A DNA stretch of 29,991 nt, from positions 1-29,991 of the forward strand of contig JBPCPI010000032.1 in NCBI GenBank assembly GCA_050999295.1, read 5' to 3'. The stretch comes from JACCQS01 sp050999295 (lineage in GTDB: Bacteria; Actinomycetota; Actinomycetes; Mycobacteriales; Geodermatophilaceae). Shown piece after piece: positions 23,672-29,991 of the stretch (position 1 is the first letter of the stretch; each line of letters starts with the position of its first letter). The translations under genes and the position numbers were made by a program. Below the pieces are notes generated by a model. The model did no database searches and was not told the DNA's origin. It saw only the letters and a list, made by a program, of their open reading frames with translations.

Positions 23672-23747
23672 GAGTTGATCATCGGAATTGGACCGGGTTT
23701 TCGCGGCTGCGGCGCCGAAAACCCCCCGAAGTTCCGATGATCAACTC
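23672..23747. repeat. GTTGATCATCG palindromic element, copy 2 (galK terminator)
   Basis: Perfect 16-bp outer arms, GAGTTGATCATCGGAA / TTCCGATGATCAACTC, enclose an inner stem built from CGGGTTTTCG and CGAAAACCCC. Total length is 76 bases. The galK stop codon (23741-23743) lies in one arm. The position just after galK and before the gyrB promoter suggests a transcription terminator insulating the two operons. Confidence 0.85.
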
Positions 23748-24934
23748 GAAAGCGGGAGTCTACGTGCCCCATCGGCCGGTAGGACCTGGAAGCTGCGGGG
23801 CCGGGCCCAGCCTCGGGCCAGGAACGCCTCGGTCACCGCGGCGTCCACCCGCTCGGCGTCGTCTCGGTGGATCAGGGCCAGGACCGATCCGCCGAAACCG
23901 CCGCCGACCATCCGCGCGCCGAGGGCGCCCGCGGCCTGTGCTGCCTGCACTGCGAGGTCCAATTCCGAGCCGGACACCTCATGGTCGTTGCGCAGCGAGA
24001 GGTGCGAGGCCGACAGCGCCGGGCCGATCTCGCCCGGGCGATCCGCGGCGAGCAGCTCGGCCACCGCCGACACGCGGAGGTTCTCGGTGATCACGTGTCG
24101 GGCCCGGCGGAAGATGCGCTCCCCGAGCCGCCCGCTCGTGGCCGCCAGGTCGTCGAGGGCGACGTCCCGCAGCGAGGCCACCCTGAGCAGGGCCGCCGCG
24201 CGTTCGCAGTCGGCTCGGCGGGCACCGTACTCGCTACCCACCAGTCGATGGGTGACGCCGGTGTCGATCACCAGCAGCACCAGGTCGTGCGCCTCCAGGT
24301 CCAGGCGCAGAGGGGTGATCCGCAGGTTCCGGCAGTCCAGCAGCAAGGCTGTGCCTGCCAGTCCGTACAACGAAGCCAGTTGATCCAGCACACCGGTCGG
24401 CACGCCAGCGACGTCGTTCTCCGCGCGCCGGGCGATCGCCGCCAGCCCCCGCCGATCCTCGCTGTCGACGGCTCCGGTCAGCTCAGCCAGCCCCAGGGCG
24501 ACCGCGCACGACAGCGCTGCCGATGAAGACAGGCCGGCCCCCATGGGGAGATCCGAGGTGACCAGCAGGTCGAATCCGGGGACAGCACCGCCGGCCTGGC
24601 CAAGTGCCCAGGCGACGCCGAGCGGCAAGGCGGCCCAGCCCCTGACCCGACCCGGCGCGACCTCGGACAACGGCATCGTTACGGGCTCGAGGCCCTGCGA
24701 CGTCCGGGCCCGAGCCAGGCCGTCGTCGCGCAGTGCCAGCCCGACCGTCGTACGCCGGTCCAGGGCGAAGGGCAGGACGAGACCTCCGGTGTAGTCGGTG
24801 TGCTCGCCGATCAGATTGACCCGCCCCGGAGCCGCCCAGATCCCGTCCGGCCGGCGACCGTAGGCACTCCGGAACTGCTCGACCAGCTCCGCGGCGGGCA
24901 CGCCCGCGGGCACGGCGGGCACGGCGGCGGGCAC
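23741..24934 (-). CDS. galK: Galactokinase
   Basis: 397 residues of the GHMP kinase family, phosphorylating galactose to galactose-1-phosphate. Motifs: the galactokinase signature GRVNLIGEHTDYTGG (37-51), the ATP-binding loop PMGAGLSSSAAL and the C-terminal GGGFGGSVLALI. It starts 5 bases after galT ends. The N-terminus contains repeated GTGCCCGC units (AVPAVPAGVPAAE), giving several possible GTG starts. None has a good ribosome site, so translation may be coupled to galT. The last gene of the operon, its stop codon lies within the palindromic element. Confidence 0.96.
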   Translation of the reverse strand: MPAAVPAVPAGVPAAELVEQFRSAYGRRPDGIWAAPGRVNLIGEHTDYTGGLVLPFALDRRTTVGLALRDDGLARARTSQGLEPVTMPLSEVAPGRVRGWAALPLGVAWALGQAGGAVPGFDLLVTSDLPMGAGLSSSAALSCAVALGLAELTGAVDSEDRRGLAAIARRAENDVAGVPTGVLDQLASLYGLAGTALLLDCRNLRITPLRLDLEAHDLVLLVIDTGVTHRLVGSEYGARRADCERAAALLRVASLRDVALDDLAATSGRLGERIFRRARHVITENLRVSAVAELLAADRPGEIGPALSASHLSLRNDHEVSGSELDLAVQAAQAAGALGARMVGGGFGGSVLALIHRDDAERVDAAVTEAFLARGWARPRSFQVLPADGARRLPLSS

Positions 24935-24939
24935 GGTGG

Positions 24940-25950
24940 CTACGCCGGATCGGAGGCCACCGCGGCGCGCAGGCGTGCGGCGGCCTGCTCTGGTGCCACG
25001 TCGATGACAAACGCACCGCCCATCAGTTCGGCCCCAGCCAGGTATTTCAGTCTGTTCTCCGACCGGTGCGGTGGGGTGAACTCCACCATCAGGTGCGAAA
25101 TCTCTGCCCAGCCGCCCGACCAGCCAGCCTCCTGCGGATCACCGCCGCTGGGTCGCCCCTGGATGGCCATCACGTACGGCAGTGCGAAACCGAAGAGCCG
25201 GTCATAGGCCGGCAGCAAGCGGGCGAGGAGCCCGGCCAACTCGTCACGTTGCACCTCATCGAGGTCGGGGAGTGCGCTCACGTGGGTACGCGGGGCGATG
25301 TGGACCTCGTACGGGAACCTCGGCGCGAACGGCACCCAGGCGAGAAACCCATCGGTGACCACAACCAGGCGTGCACCGTCGGCAAGCTCGTCGGCCAGGA
25401 CGTCGCAATGCAGGCACCGCCCGGTACTCGCGCGGTGCTCGGCCGCCGTTGTGAGCGCGCGCAGCGGACGGCTGGGCACCGCGGGGAAGGCATAGATCTG
25501 GCCGTGCGGATGCTCGAGGGTGACGCCGATGACCTCACCCTTGTTCTCGAACGGCATGACGTAGGCGTGACCTTCGGCTGCAAGCACGAGGTAACGGTCG
25601 GCCCAGACGTCCACGAGCAACCGCAGGCGCTCGATCCCGACCTCGGCCAGCGTGGTGTTGTGGTCCGCGGAGTAGACGACCACCTCACACCGGCCGTACG
25701 CGGGCTCGATCCGGTTGCCGCCGGTGGCGGTCACTTTCGGCTGCGGTGGCTGCGGCCACATCGAGGGGAACCGATTGTCGAAAACGGCGATCTCGAAGTC
25801 GGAGCGGCCGATCTCGGTGGCAACCGTGGTCTCTTCCGTGGTAGGGCACAGCGGACAGTAGTGCGCGGATGGCAGAAACGTGCGGTCCTGCCGGTGGGTG
25901 GCCACCGTGACCCACTGCCCGCTGTAGCGGTCATACCGGCGCTCACTCAT
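24940..25950 (-). CDS. galT: Galactose-1-phosphate uridylyltransferase
   Basis: 336 residues. The catalytic HPH motif is EHPHGQIYAF, with H149 the predicted UMP-carrying nucleophile. CPLC (32-35) supplies a metal site, and FENKGEVIGVT and PYEVHIAPRTHV are family segments. It exchanges UMP between UDP-glucose and galactose-1-phosphate in the Leloir pathway. ATG 25950 overlaps the end of the upstream 73-residue gene by 8 bases, and galK follows after 5 bases, so the three are tightly coupled. galE is not in this window. Confidence 0.96.
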   Translation of the reverse strand: MSERRYDRYSGQWVTVATHRQDRTFLPSAHYCPLCPTTEETTVATEIGRSDFEIAVFDNRFPSMWPQPPQPKVTATGGNRIEPAYGRCEVVVYSADHNTTLAEVGIERLRLLVDVWADRYLVLAAEGHAYVMPFENKGEVIGVTLEHPHGQIYAFPAVPSRPLRALTTAAEHRASTGRCLHCDVLADELADGARLVVVTDGFLAWVPFAPRFPYEVHIAPRTHVSALPDLDEVQRDELAGLLARLLPAYDRLFGFALPYVMAIQGRPSGGDPQEAGWSGGWAEISHLMVEFTPPHRSENRLKYLAGAELMGGAFVIDVAPEQAAARLRAAVASDPA

Positions 25951-26164
25951 TGCTGATCCGCACCTGGCCTGCGGCCTCCTGCCACCCTGTTCTTTCGGCT
26001 TGGCTGATCCGTCGGTAGTAGGTGATTCGGCGGCGGCCGTCGGCCATCGTCTCGATCTCGCGCATCGTTGCGGCCGTTACCGGCAGCGCGGGATGGCAAT
26101 CTGCGCGCGCGTCCTCATCAGATGAGGCCGAGACCGGCTCCGGTTGCGCGGGGCCGGTGCTCAT
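25943..26164 (-). CDS. 73-residue uncharacterised protein coupled to the gal operon
   Basis: Starts MSTGPAQPEPVSASSDEDAR at ATG 26164 and ends QEAAGQVRISNE. The start overlaps the permease stop (ATGA) and the end overlaps the galT start by 8 bases. That double coupling is strong evidence that it is translated. The acidic, Ser-rich N-terminus is followed by a basic segment, MADGRRRITYYRRISQAE, and a Trp near the C-terminus. There is no membrane segment or signal peptide. Function unknown. It may be cytoplasmic and act with the transporter or Leloir enzymes. Confidence 0.75.
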   Translation of the reverse strand: MSTGPAQPEPVSASSDEDARADCHPALPVTAATMREIETMADGRRRITYYRRISQAERTGWQEAAGQVRISNE

Positions 26165-27219
26165 CGGCGCTGACGCCTGGACAGATAGGTCTGGCCGATG
26201 ACGACGAGAACCAGGAACGCACCGCTGACCACCGCCTGTACGGAGGAGGTCAGCGAACCGACCTGGTTGATGGCGTTCTGGATCACCCCGAGCAGCAGGA
26301 CCCCGGCCACGGTGCCGCTGATCCCGCCGGCGCCGCCGGTCAGCAGGGTGCCGCCGATGACCACCGCCGAGATCGCGTTGAGTTCGAGCCCTACGCCGAC
26401 GATGGTGACTCCCGACCCGGACCGCGCCGCGAGCAGAGCGCCGGCCAGAGCCGCCAGGACGCCGCTGAGCACGTACACGCTGACGGTGACCCGGACAACC
26501 GGCAAGCCCATCAGACGGGCGGCATCCCTGCTGCCGCCGATCGCGTAAACCGTCTGCCCGAAGCTGGTGCGCTGTAGCAGGATCCCCGCGAGGACCGCCA
26601 GGACGAGGGCAATCCAGACCGGGTAACCCAGGCCGAGGAACGCCCCGCGGCCGAGTTCGAGGAACGCGGAGTCCCGGGGCACGAGGAAGGTGGTCGACCC
26701 CTCCTCGGTGATCGCCAGCAACAATCCGCGCGCACCCAGCAGGGTGGCCAGGGTGACGATGAATGGCGCCAGCCCGCCCTTCTCGACGAGCACACCATTG
26801 ATCAGGCCGATCGCAGCTCCCACCAGGAGCGGCAGACCCAGCGCGACGAGGAACCCGTACTGCGAGCCGTACGCGGCCAGCACCCCGCCGAGCGCGAAGA
26901 CCGAGCCGACCGACAAGTCGATGCCACCGGTGATGATGGCAAAGGTCATCCCGAGGGCCACGATCGCGAGGAAGGACGTCTGGATCGCGATGTTGCTCGC
27001 GTTGTCGACGGTCGCGAAACTGTCGAAGGAGAACGACGCAACCAAGCATGCCAGCACCAGGACGACCCAGGCGCCTTGGCGCTGGGCCAGACTGGCCAGC
27101 CGTTCACCCCGGCGAGCCCGCTCACTGACCGCCGGACCGCCCTCCTGGACGGGGACCACCTCGTCGGCCAGCGGCACCGACGCCAGCTCATCCCTGCGCC
27201 GCTCGAGACGCTGACTCAC
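26161..27219 (-). CDS. Sugar ABC transporter permease (second permease)
   Basis: 352 residues from GTG 27219. It has about eight to ten membrane helices and the BPD_transp_2 pattern GMTFAIITGGIDLSVGSVFAL, typical of ribose/galactose-type permeases. A hydrophilic N-terminal extension (about 1-50) precedes the first helix. Residues near the C-terminus (ELNAISAVVIGGTLLTGGAG) form the usual coupling region. With the first permease it would form a heteromeric channel, as in the E. coli YtfT/YjfF galactofuranose importer. An in-frame start further upstream at 27321 would enter the preceding gene, so GTG 27219 is preferred. That GTG lies within a direct repeat. Confidence 0.88.
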   Translation of the reverse strand: MSQRLERRRDELASVPLADEVVPVQEGGPAVSERARRGERLASLAQRQGAWVVLVLACLVASFSFDSFATVDNASNIAIQTSFLAIVALGMTFAIITGGIDLSVGSVFALGGVLAAYGSQYGFLVALGLPLLVGAAIGLINGVLVEKGGLAPFIVTLATLLGARGLLLAITEEGSTTFLVPRDSAFLELGRGAFLGLGYPVWIALVLAVLAGILLQRTSFGQTVYAIGGSRDAARLMGLPVVRVTVSVYVLSGVLAALAGALLAARSGSGVTIVGVGLELNAISAVVIGGTLLTGGAGGISGTVAGVLLLGVIQNAINQVGSLTSSVQAVVSGAFLVLVVIGQTYLSRRQRR

Positions 27220-27304
27220 CGCGCACCCCGCTGCCGCTGGACCATGCCCACCACGTCCAGCCGGCCACGGCGCCGGCTCACCGCGCACCCCGCTGCCGCT
27301 GGAC
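27215..27304. repeat. 28-bp direct repeat at the junction of the two permease genes
   Basis: The same 28-base sequence occurs at 27215-27242 and 27277-27304, offset by 62 bases with about 34 unique bases between. One copy contains the C-terminal codons and stop of the first permease, the other the GTG start of the second. Collapsing the repeat would restore a GTGA stop/start overlap. Confidence 0.85.
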
Positions 27305-28240
27305 GTAGACCGCCGCCACAATGATTGCCGCCTGCACCATCTGCGCCGTCGAGCTGGGCAGGTCCTGGGTGATCAGGGTGGCGGTGATCAACTGCATCAA
27401 AACCGCGCCAGCGACCGTACCGAGGATCCGTACTCGGCCGCCAGACAGCGGCGTGCCCCCAACCACCACCGCCGTGATCGCCGAGAGTTCGATGAGCATG
27501 CCGATCGCCGACGGGTCGCTTGCCCGTAGCCGAGCGGTGGCCAGGATGCCCGCTACCGCGGCAAGCACGCCGCAGAGCACATACACCCAGATCAGCACTC
27601 GGCGGACCGGGATCCCGGCCAGCTCACTGGCCGCCCGGTTCCCTCCGACTGCGACCAACTGTCGACCGAAGGTGCTCCGGCGCACCAGGAACGCCACGGC
27701 CAAGGTCAGGACTAGCGCAACCAGAACCACGATCGGAACGCCCAGGACAGACCCGGAACCCATGAAGAGCAGGGTCGGGTCCTCGATCTGCTTGAGCCTG
27801 CCGTCAGCGAAGACCAGAGCCAGTCCGCGGCCGCCGACGAGCATGGCCAAGGTCGCCACGATCGGCTGGACTCCGATGAAGGCGATCAGCGAGCCGTTGA
27901 CCAGGCCGACCGCTGCGCCGGCGAGAACGCCGATCACCATCGCCGGGATCGCGCCGTAGCCGAGGTATAGGGGCAGCAGGGCAGCGGCCAGCGCCATGAC
28001 GGAGCCGACCGACAGGTCGATCCCCTCGGTCCCGATCACCAGCGCCATCCCCAAGGCGATGATCAGGATCGGCGCGACCTGGATGAGCTGGGTACGTACG
28101 GTGGCCAGGCTGGCGAAGTTCGGGGTTGCCGCCAGGTTGAACGCCACGAGGAGCGCAAGTGCCAGGTACACACCGTTGTCCTGTGTCCAGCGCAGAGCCC
28201 GGCGCCGGTCGGCCACCCGGAGCCCCATAGCGCTGCTCAT
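27278..28240 (-). CDS. Sugar ABC transporter permease (first permease)
   Basis: 320 residues with about eight to ten membrane helices, BPD_transp_2 family. ALGMALVIGTEGIDLSVGSVMAL is the signature loop. GMLIELSAITAVVVGGTPLSGG is the C-terminal coupling segment contacting the ATPase. ATG 28240 overlaps the ATPase stop (ATGA). Together with the double ATPase and second permease it forms a CUT2-type importer, by gene order probably for galactose or galactofuranose. Confidence 0.92.
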   Translation of the reverse strand: MSSAMGLRVADRRRALRWTQDNGVYLALALLVAFNLAATPNFASLATVRTQLIQVAPILIIALGMALVIGTEGIDLSVGSVMALAAALLPLYLGYGAIPAMVIGVLAGAAVGLVNGSLIAFIGVQPIVATLAMLVGGRGLALVFADGRLKQIEDPTLLFMGSGSVLGVPIVVLVALVLTLAVAFLVRRSTFGRQLVAVGGNRAASELAGIPVRRVLIWVYVLCGVLAAVAGILATARLRASDPSAIGMLIELSAITAVVVGGTPLSGGRVRILGTVAGAVLMQLITATLITQDLPSSTAQMVQAAIIVAAVYVQRQRGAR

Positions 28241-29793
28241 GACGCCTCGCCGCCGACGGCGAGCAGCGCCACCAGCTCCTCCTCGGTCACGGCAGACCCC
28301 ACGAGTTCGCCGGCCATCGACCCCTCACGCAGGACCACGATGCGATCGGACCCCTCGACGAGCTCACCCAGTTCGGAGGAGATCAACACGACGGCCAGTC
28401 CCTGGGCAGCGAGGTCGTCGATGAGCGCCTGGACCTCGGCCTTGGCCCCAACATCGATTCCGCGGGTTGGCTCGTCGAGCAGCAGGACGACCGGCTCGGT
28501 GGCCAGGGCACGGGCCAGGACCACCTTCTGCTGGTTTCCGCCGGAGAGCTCGCCGACCTTCTGCTCAGGGCTGGAGGCCTTGATCCGCAACCGGCTCATG
28601 AATGTCTGCACGATCCGGTCCTGCTGGGCGCGCGAGACCAGCCCCGCGCGGGAGAGTCTGGGGAGGGCAGCCAGCACGATGTTCTCCCGTACGGACAGGC
28701 TCGCCACGATTCCCTCGGCCTTGCGGTCCTCCGGCAGGAGCGCGATCCCGGCGCGCAGCGCCGGACCGGCGGACCGCCCGGTGGCCTTGACCCGGCGGCC
28801 TTTCACCCGCACCTCGCCGCCGTCGAGGGGCAACGTCCCAGCGATCGCCCGTACGGTCTCGGTCCGTCCCGAGCCCAGCAGCCCGCCGAGCCCCACCACC
28901 TCGCCGGGACGGACGGCCAGTGAGACGTCGTCGAGCTGGTGGCGGGCAGACAGGCCGGCCGCCTCCAGCACCGGCTCGCTCTCCACCGTGTGCGACTCGC
29001 CGAACTCGGTCACGCCGTCGCGGACAGCCTCGAGATCGCGTCCGAGCATGAGCGCCACGAGCCGCAGCCGGTCGAGGCCGCGTAGCCGCCCGGTATAGAC
29101 ATGGCGGCCGTCGCGCAACACCGTCACCCGGTCGCACACGGCGTAGATCTCGTCGAGTCGGTGGCTTACGTAGACCACGGCGACGCCGCGGTCGTGCAGC
29201 AGCCGGATCACGCGGAAGAGGGTGTCCACCTCGCGCCGTTCCAGGGAAGAGGTCGGCTCGTCCATGATCACGACCTTGGCCTCGACCGAGGCCGCGCGGG
29301 CCAGTGCCACCATCTGCTGGATTCCTAGTCCCAGCGAACCCAGCGGCTTGGTCACGTCGACGTCGATCCCGTAATCGTGCAACAGGGCGGTGGCCTGCCG
29401 GTTCATGCCCCCGAAGTCGATGAGCCCCAAACGCTTCGGCTCCCGGCCCAGGAAGATGTTGCGGGCCACGCTGAGCAGCGGGACGAGGTTGACCTCCTGG
29501 TAGATCGTGCTGATACCGGCGTGCTGCGCGTCCACCGGCTGAGTGAAGATGACCGGTTCGCCGTCGAGCCGGATCTCGCCCGTATCCGGTGCGTGCACCC
29601 CGGTCACCACCTTGATCAGGGTCGACTTGCCGGCCCCGTTCTCCCCCACCAGGGCGTGCACCTCGCCGGGTCGCAACTCGAAGGACACGTTCTCGAGTGC
29701 GGTGACGCCGAGAAACTGCTTGTGCACGCCGAGGACCTCGAGGACCGGAGCCGGTGACGCTGCCGAGCTGCTCCGGTCCGCTCGATCGGTCAC
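28237..29793 (-). CDS. Sugar ABC transporter ATPase (double-domain, CUT2 type)
   Basis: 518 residues with two nucleotide-binding domains. Domain 1 has Walker A GENGAGKST and Walker B VVIMDEPTSSL, with a degenerate signature (LGLGIQQMVALARA). Domain 2 has the degenerate Walker A GLLGSGRTE expected of this family, the signature LSGGNQQKVVLARAL and Walker B LLLDEPTRGID. The layout matches RbsA/MglA/YtfR. GTG 29793 is chosen because AAGGAG lies 9 bases upstream. A longer frame to 29904 would overlap the upstream gene. It powers the two permeases encoded next. Confidence 0.94.
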   Translation of the reverse strand: MTDRADRSSSAASPAPVLEVLGVHKQFLGVTALENVSFELRPGEVHALVGENGAGKSTLIKVVTGVHAPDTGEIRLDGEPVIFTQPVDAQHAGISTIYQEVNLVPLLSVARNIFLGREPKRLGLIDFGGMNRQATALLHDYGIDVDVTKPLGSLGLGIQQMVALARAASVEAKVVIMDEPTSSLERREVDTLFRVIRLLHDRGVAVVYVSHRLDEIYAVCDRVTVLRDGRHVYTGRLRGLDRLRLVALMLGRDLEAVRDGVTEFGESHTVESEPVLEAAGLSARHQLDDVSLAVRPGEVVGLGGLLGSGRTETVRAIAGTLPLDGGEVRVKGRRVKATGRSAGPALRAGIALLPEDRKAEGIVASLSVRENIVLAALPRLSRAGLVSRAQQDRIVQTFMSRLRIKASSPEQKVGELSGGNQQKVVLARALATEPVVLLLDEPTRGIDVGAKAEVQALIDDLAAQGLAVVLISSELGELVEGSDRIVVLREGSMAGELVGSAVTEEELVALLAVGGEAS

Positions 29794-29854
29794 GGGCGCG
29801 GACTCCTTCGTCACTGAGGGCGCTTCGCGTACGGACAGCGGGCGGCGCCGACGA

Positions 29855-29991
29855 TCAGTACGAGCTCTCCAGTTCTGCCTGCGCGTTGTCGGCGGTGTAC
29901 TCACGGTCGGAGATGATGGTGTTCTCCGGGATCTCCTCGCCGGCGTAGAAGTTCATCGCCGTCTCGAAGGCCAGCGGCCCGAAGCGCGGGT
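29855..29991 (-). CDS. Sugar-binding lipoprotein/periplasmic protein, C-terminal part
   Basis: The last 44 full codons of a gene entering from the right edge, ending TAC TGA at 29855. The visible sequence (PRFGPLAFETAMNFYAGEEI then REYTADNAQAELESSY) matches the C-terminal tail of CUT2 sugar-binding proteins such as YtfQ, where a TADxA motif and an aromatic last residue are usual. Its place ahead of the ATPase and two permeases fits the solute-binding component. About 60 bases separate it from the ATPase start. Confidence 0.8.
   Translation of the reverse strand, partial: PRFGPLAFETAMNFYAGEEIPENTIISDREYTADNAQAELESSY

Noticed and set aside
25943..27049. 368-codon frame covering the 73-residue gene and much of the permease
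   Set aside because: Upstream part is out-of-frame Arg/Gly-rich shadow of the permease; only the last 73 codons are supported.
1..29991. CRISPR arrays, rRNA genes, complete insertion sequences or transposases
   Set aside because: No regularly spaced repeats, rRNA signatures or transposase/integrase motifs were seen on either strand.

Overview
High-GC actinobacterial chromosome segment. The core marker block gyrB, gyrA, DUF3566 protein, tRNA-Ile(GAT), DLW-39 microprotein and tRNA-Ala(TGC), all on the minus strand in that order, is an actinobacterial arrangement. Frequent GTG starts, ATGA/GTGA gene overlaps and many CGTACG words fit an actinomycete, perhaps of the Propionibacteriales (the order is a guess).

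Region A (1-8,600) is a metal/sulfur-stress cassette. It holds a copper P-type ATPase behind a CsoR repressor (minus strand), a divergent CopC-CopD fusion overlapping an MFS exporter (plus strand), and a second CsoR-family regulator. That regulator is divergent from three translationally overlapping genes: two single-pass microproteins and a flavoprotein monooxygenase. CsoR-type palindromes lie in both divergent promoter regions. The block ends at the 3' end of tRNA-Ala and has no CGTACG hexamer by eye, against about 30 in the other 21 kb. It is therefore probably imported DNA.

Region B (8,600-10,050) carries tRNA-Ala, DLW-39, tRNA-Ile and the DUF3566 membrane protein.

Region C (10,050-17,600) separates DUF3566 from gyrA, which are normally close neighbours. 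It contains a cupin plus a D-threonine-aldolase-like PLP enzyme, a SnoaL-like protein, an HxlR regulator, a PaaI-type thioesterase with a frameshifted N-terminus, a DUF1772 protein, an NmrA-like oxidoreductase broken by two frameshifts, an AraC regulator, and a secreted discoidin/putative glycosidase protein. Several of these genes show decay.

Region D (17,600-23,420) is gyrA and gyrB. GyrA carries a 421-residue intein with a LAGLIDADG endonuclease, placed immediately after the catalytic tyrosine.

Region E (23,670-29,991) is a galactose operon read on the minus strand: sugar-binding protein (partial), double ATPase, two permeases, a 73-residue uncharacterised protein, galT and galK. It imports galactose or galactofuranose and phosphorylates and uridylylates it by the Leloir route; galE is not in the window. 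It sits where recF/dciA-type genes usually lie upstream of gyrB.

A palindromic repeat built on GTTGATCATCG occurs as two full hairpins and one half-site. The stop codons of both galK and gyrA fall inside it.
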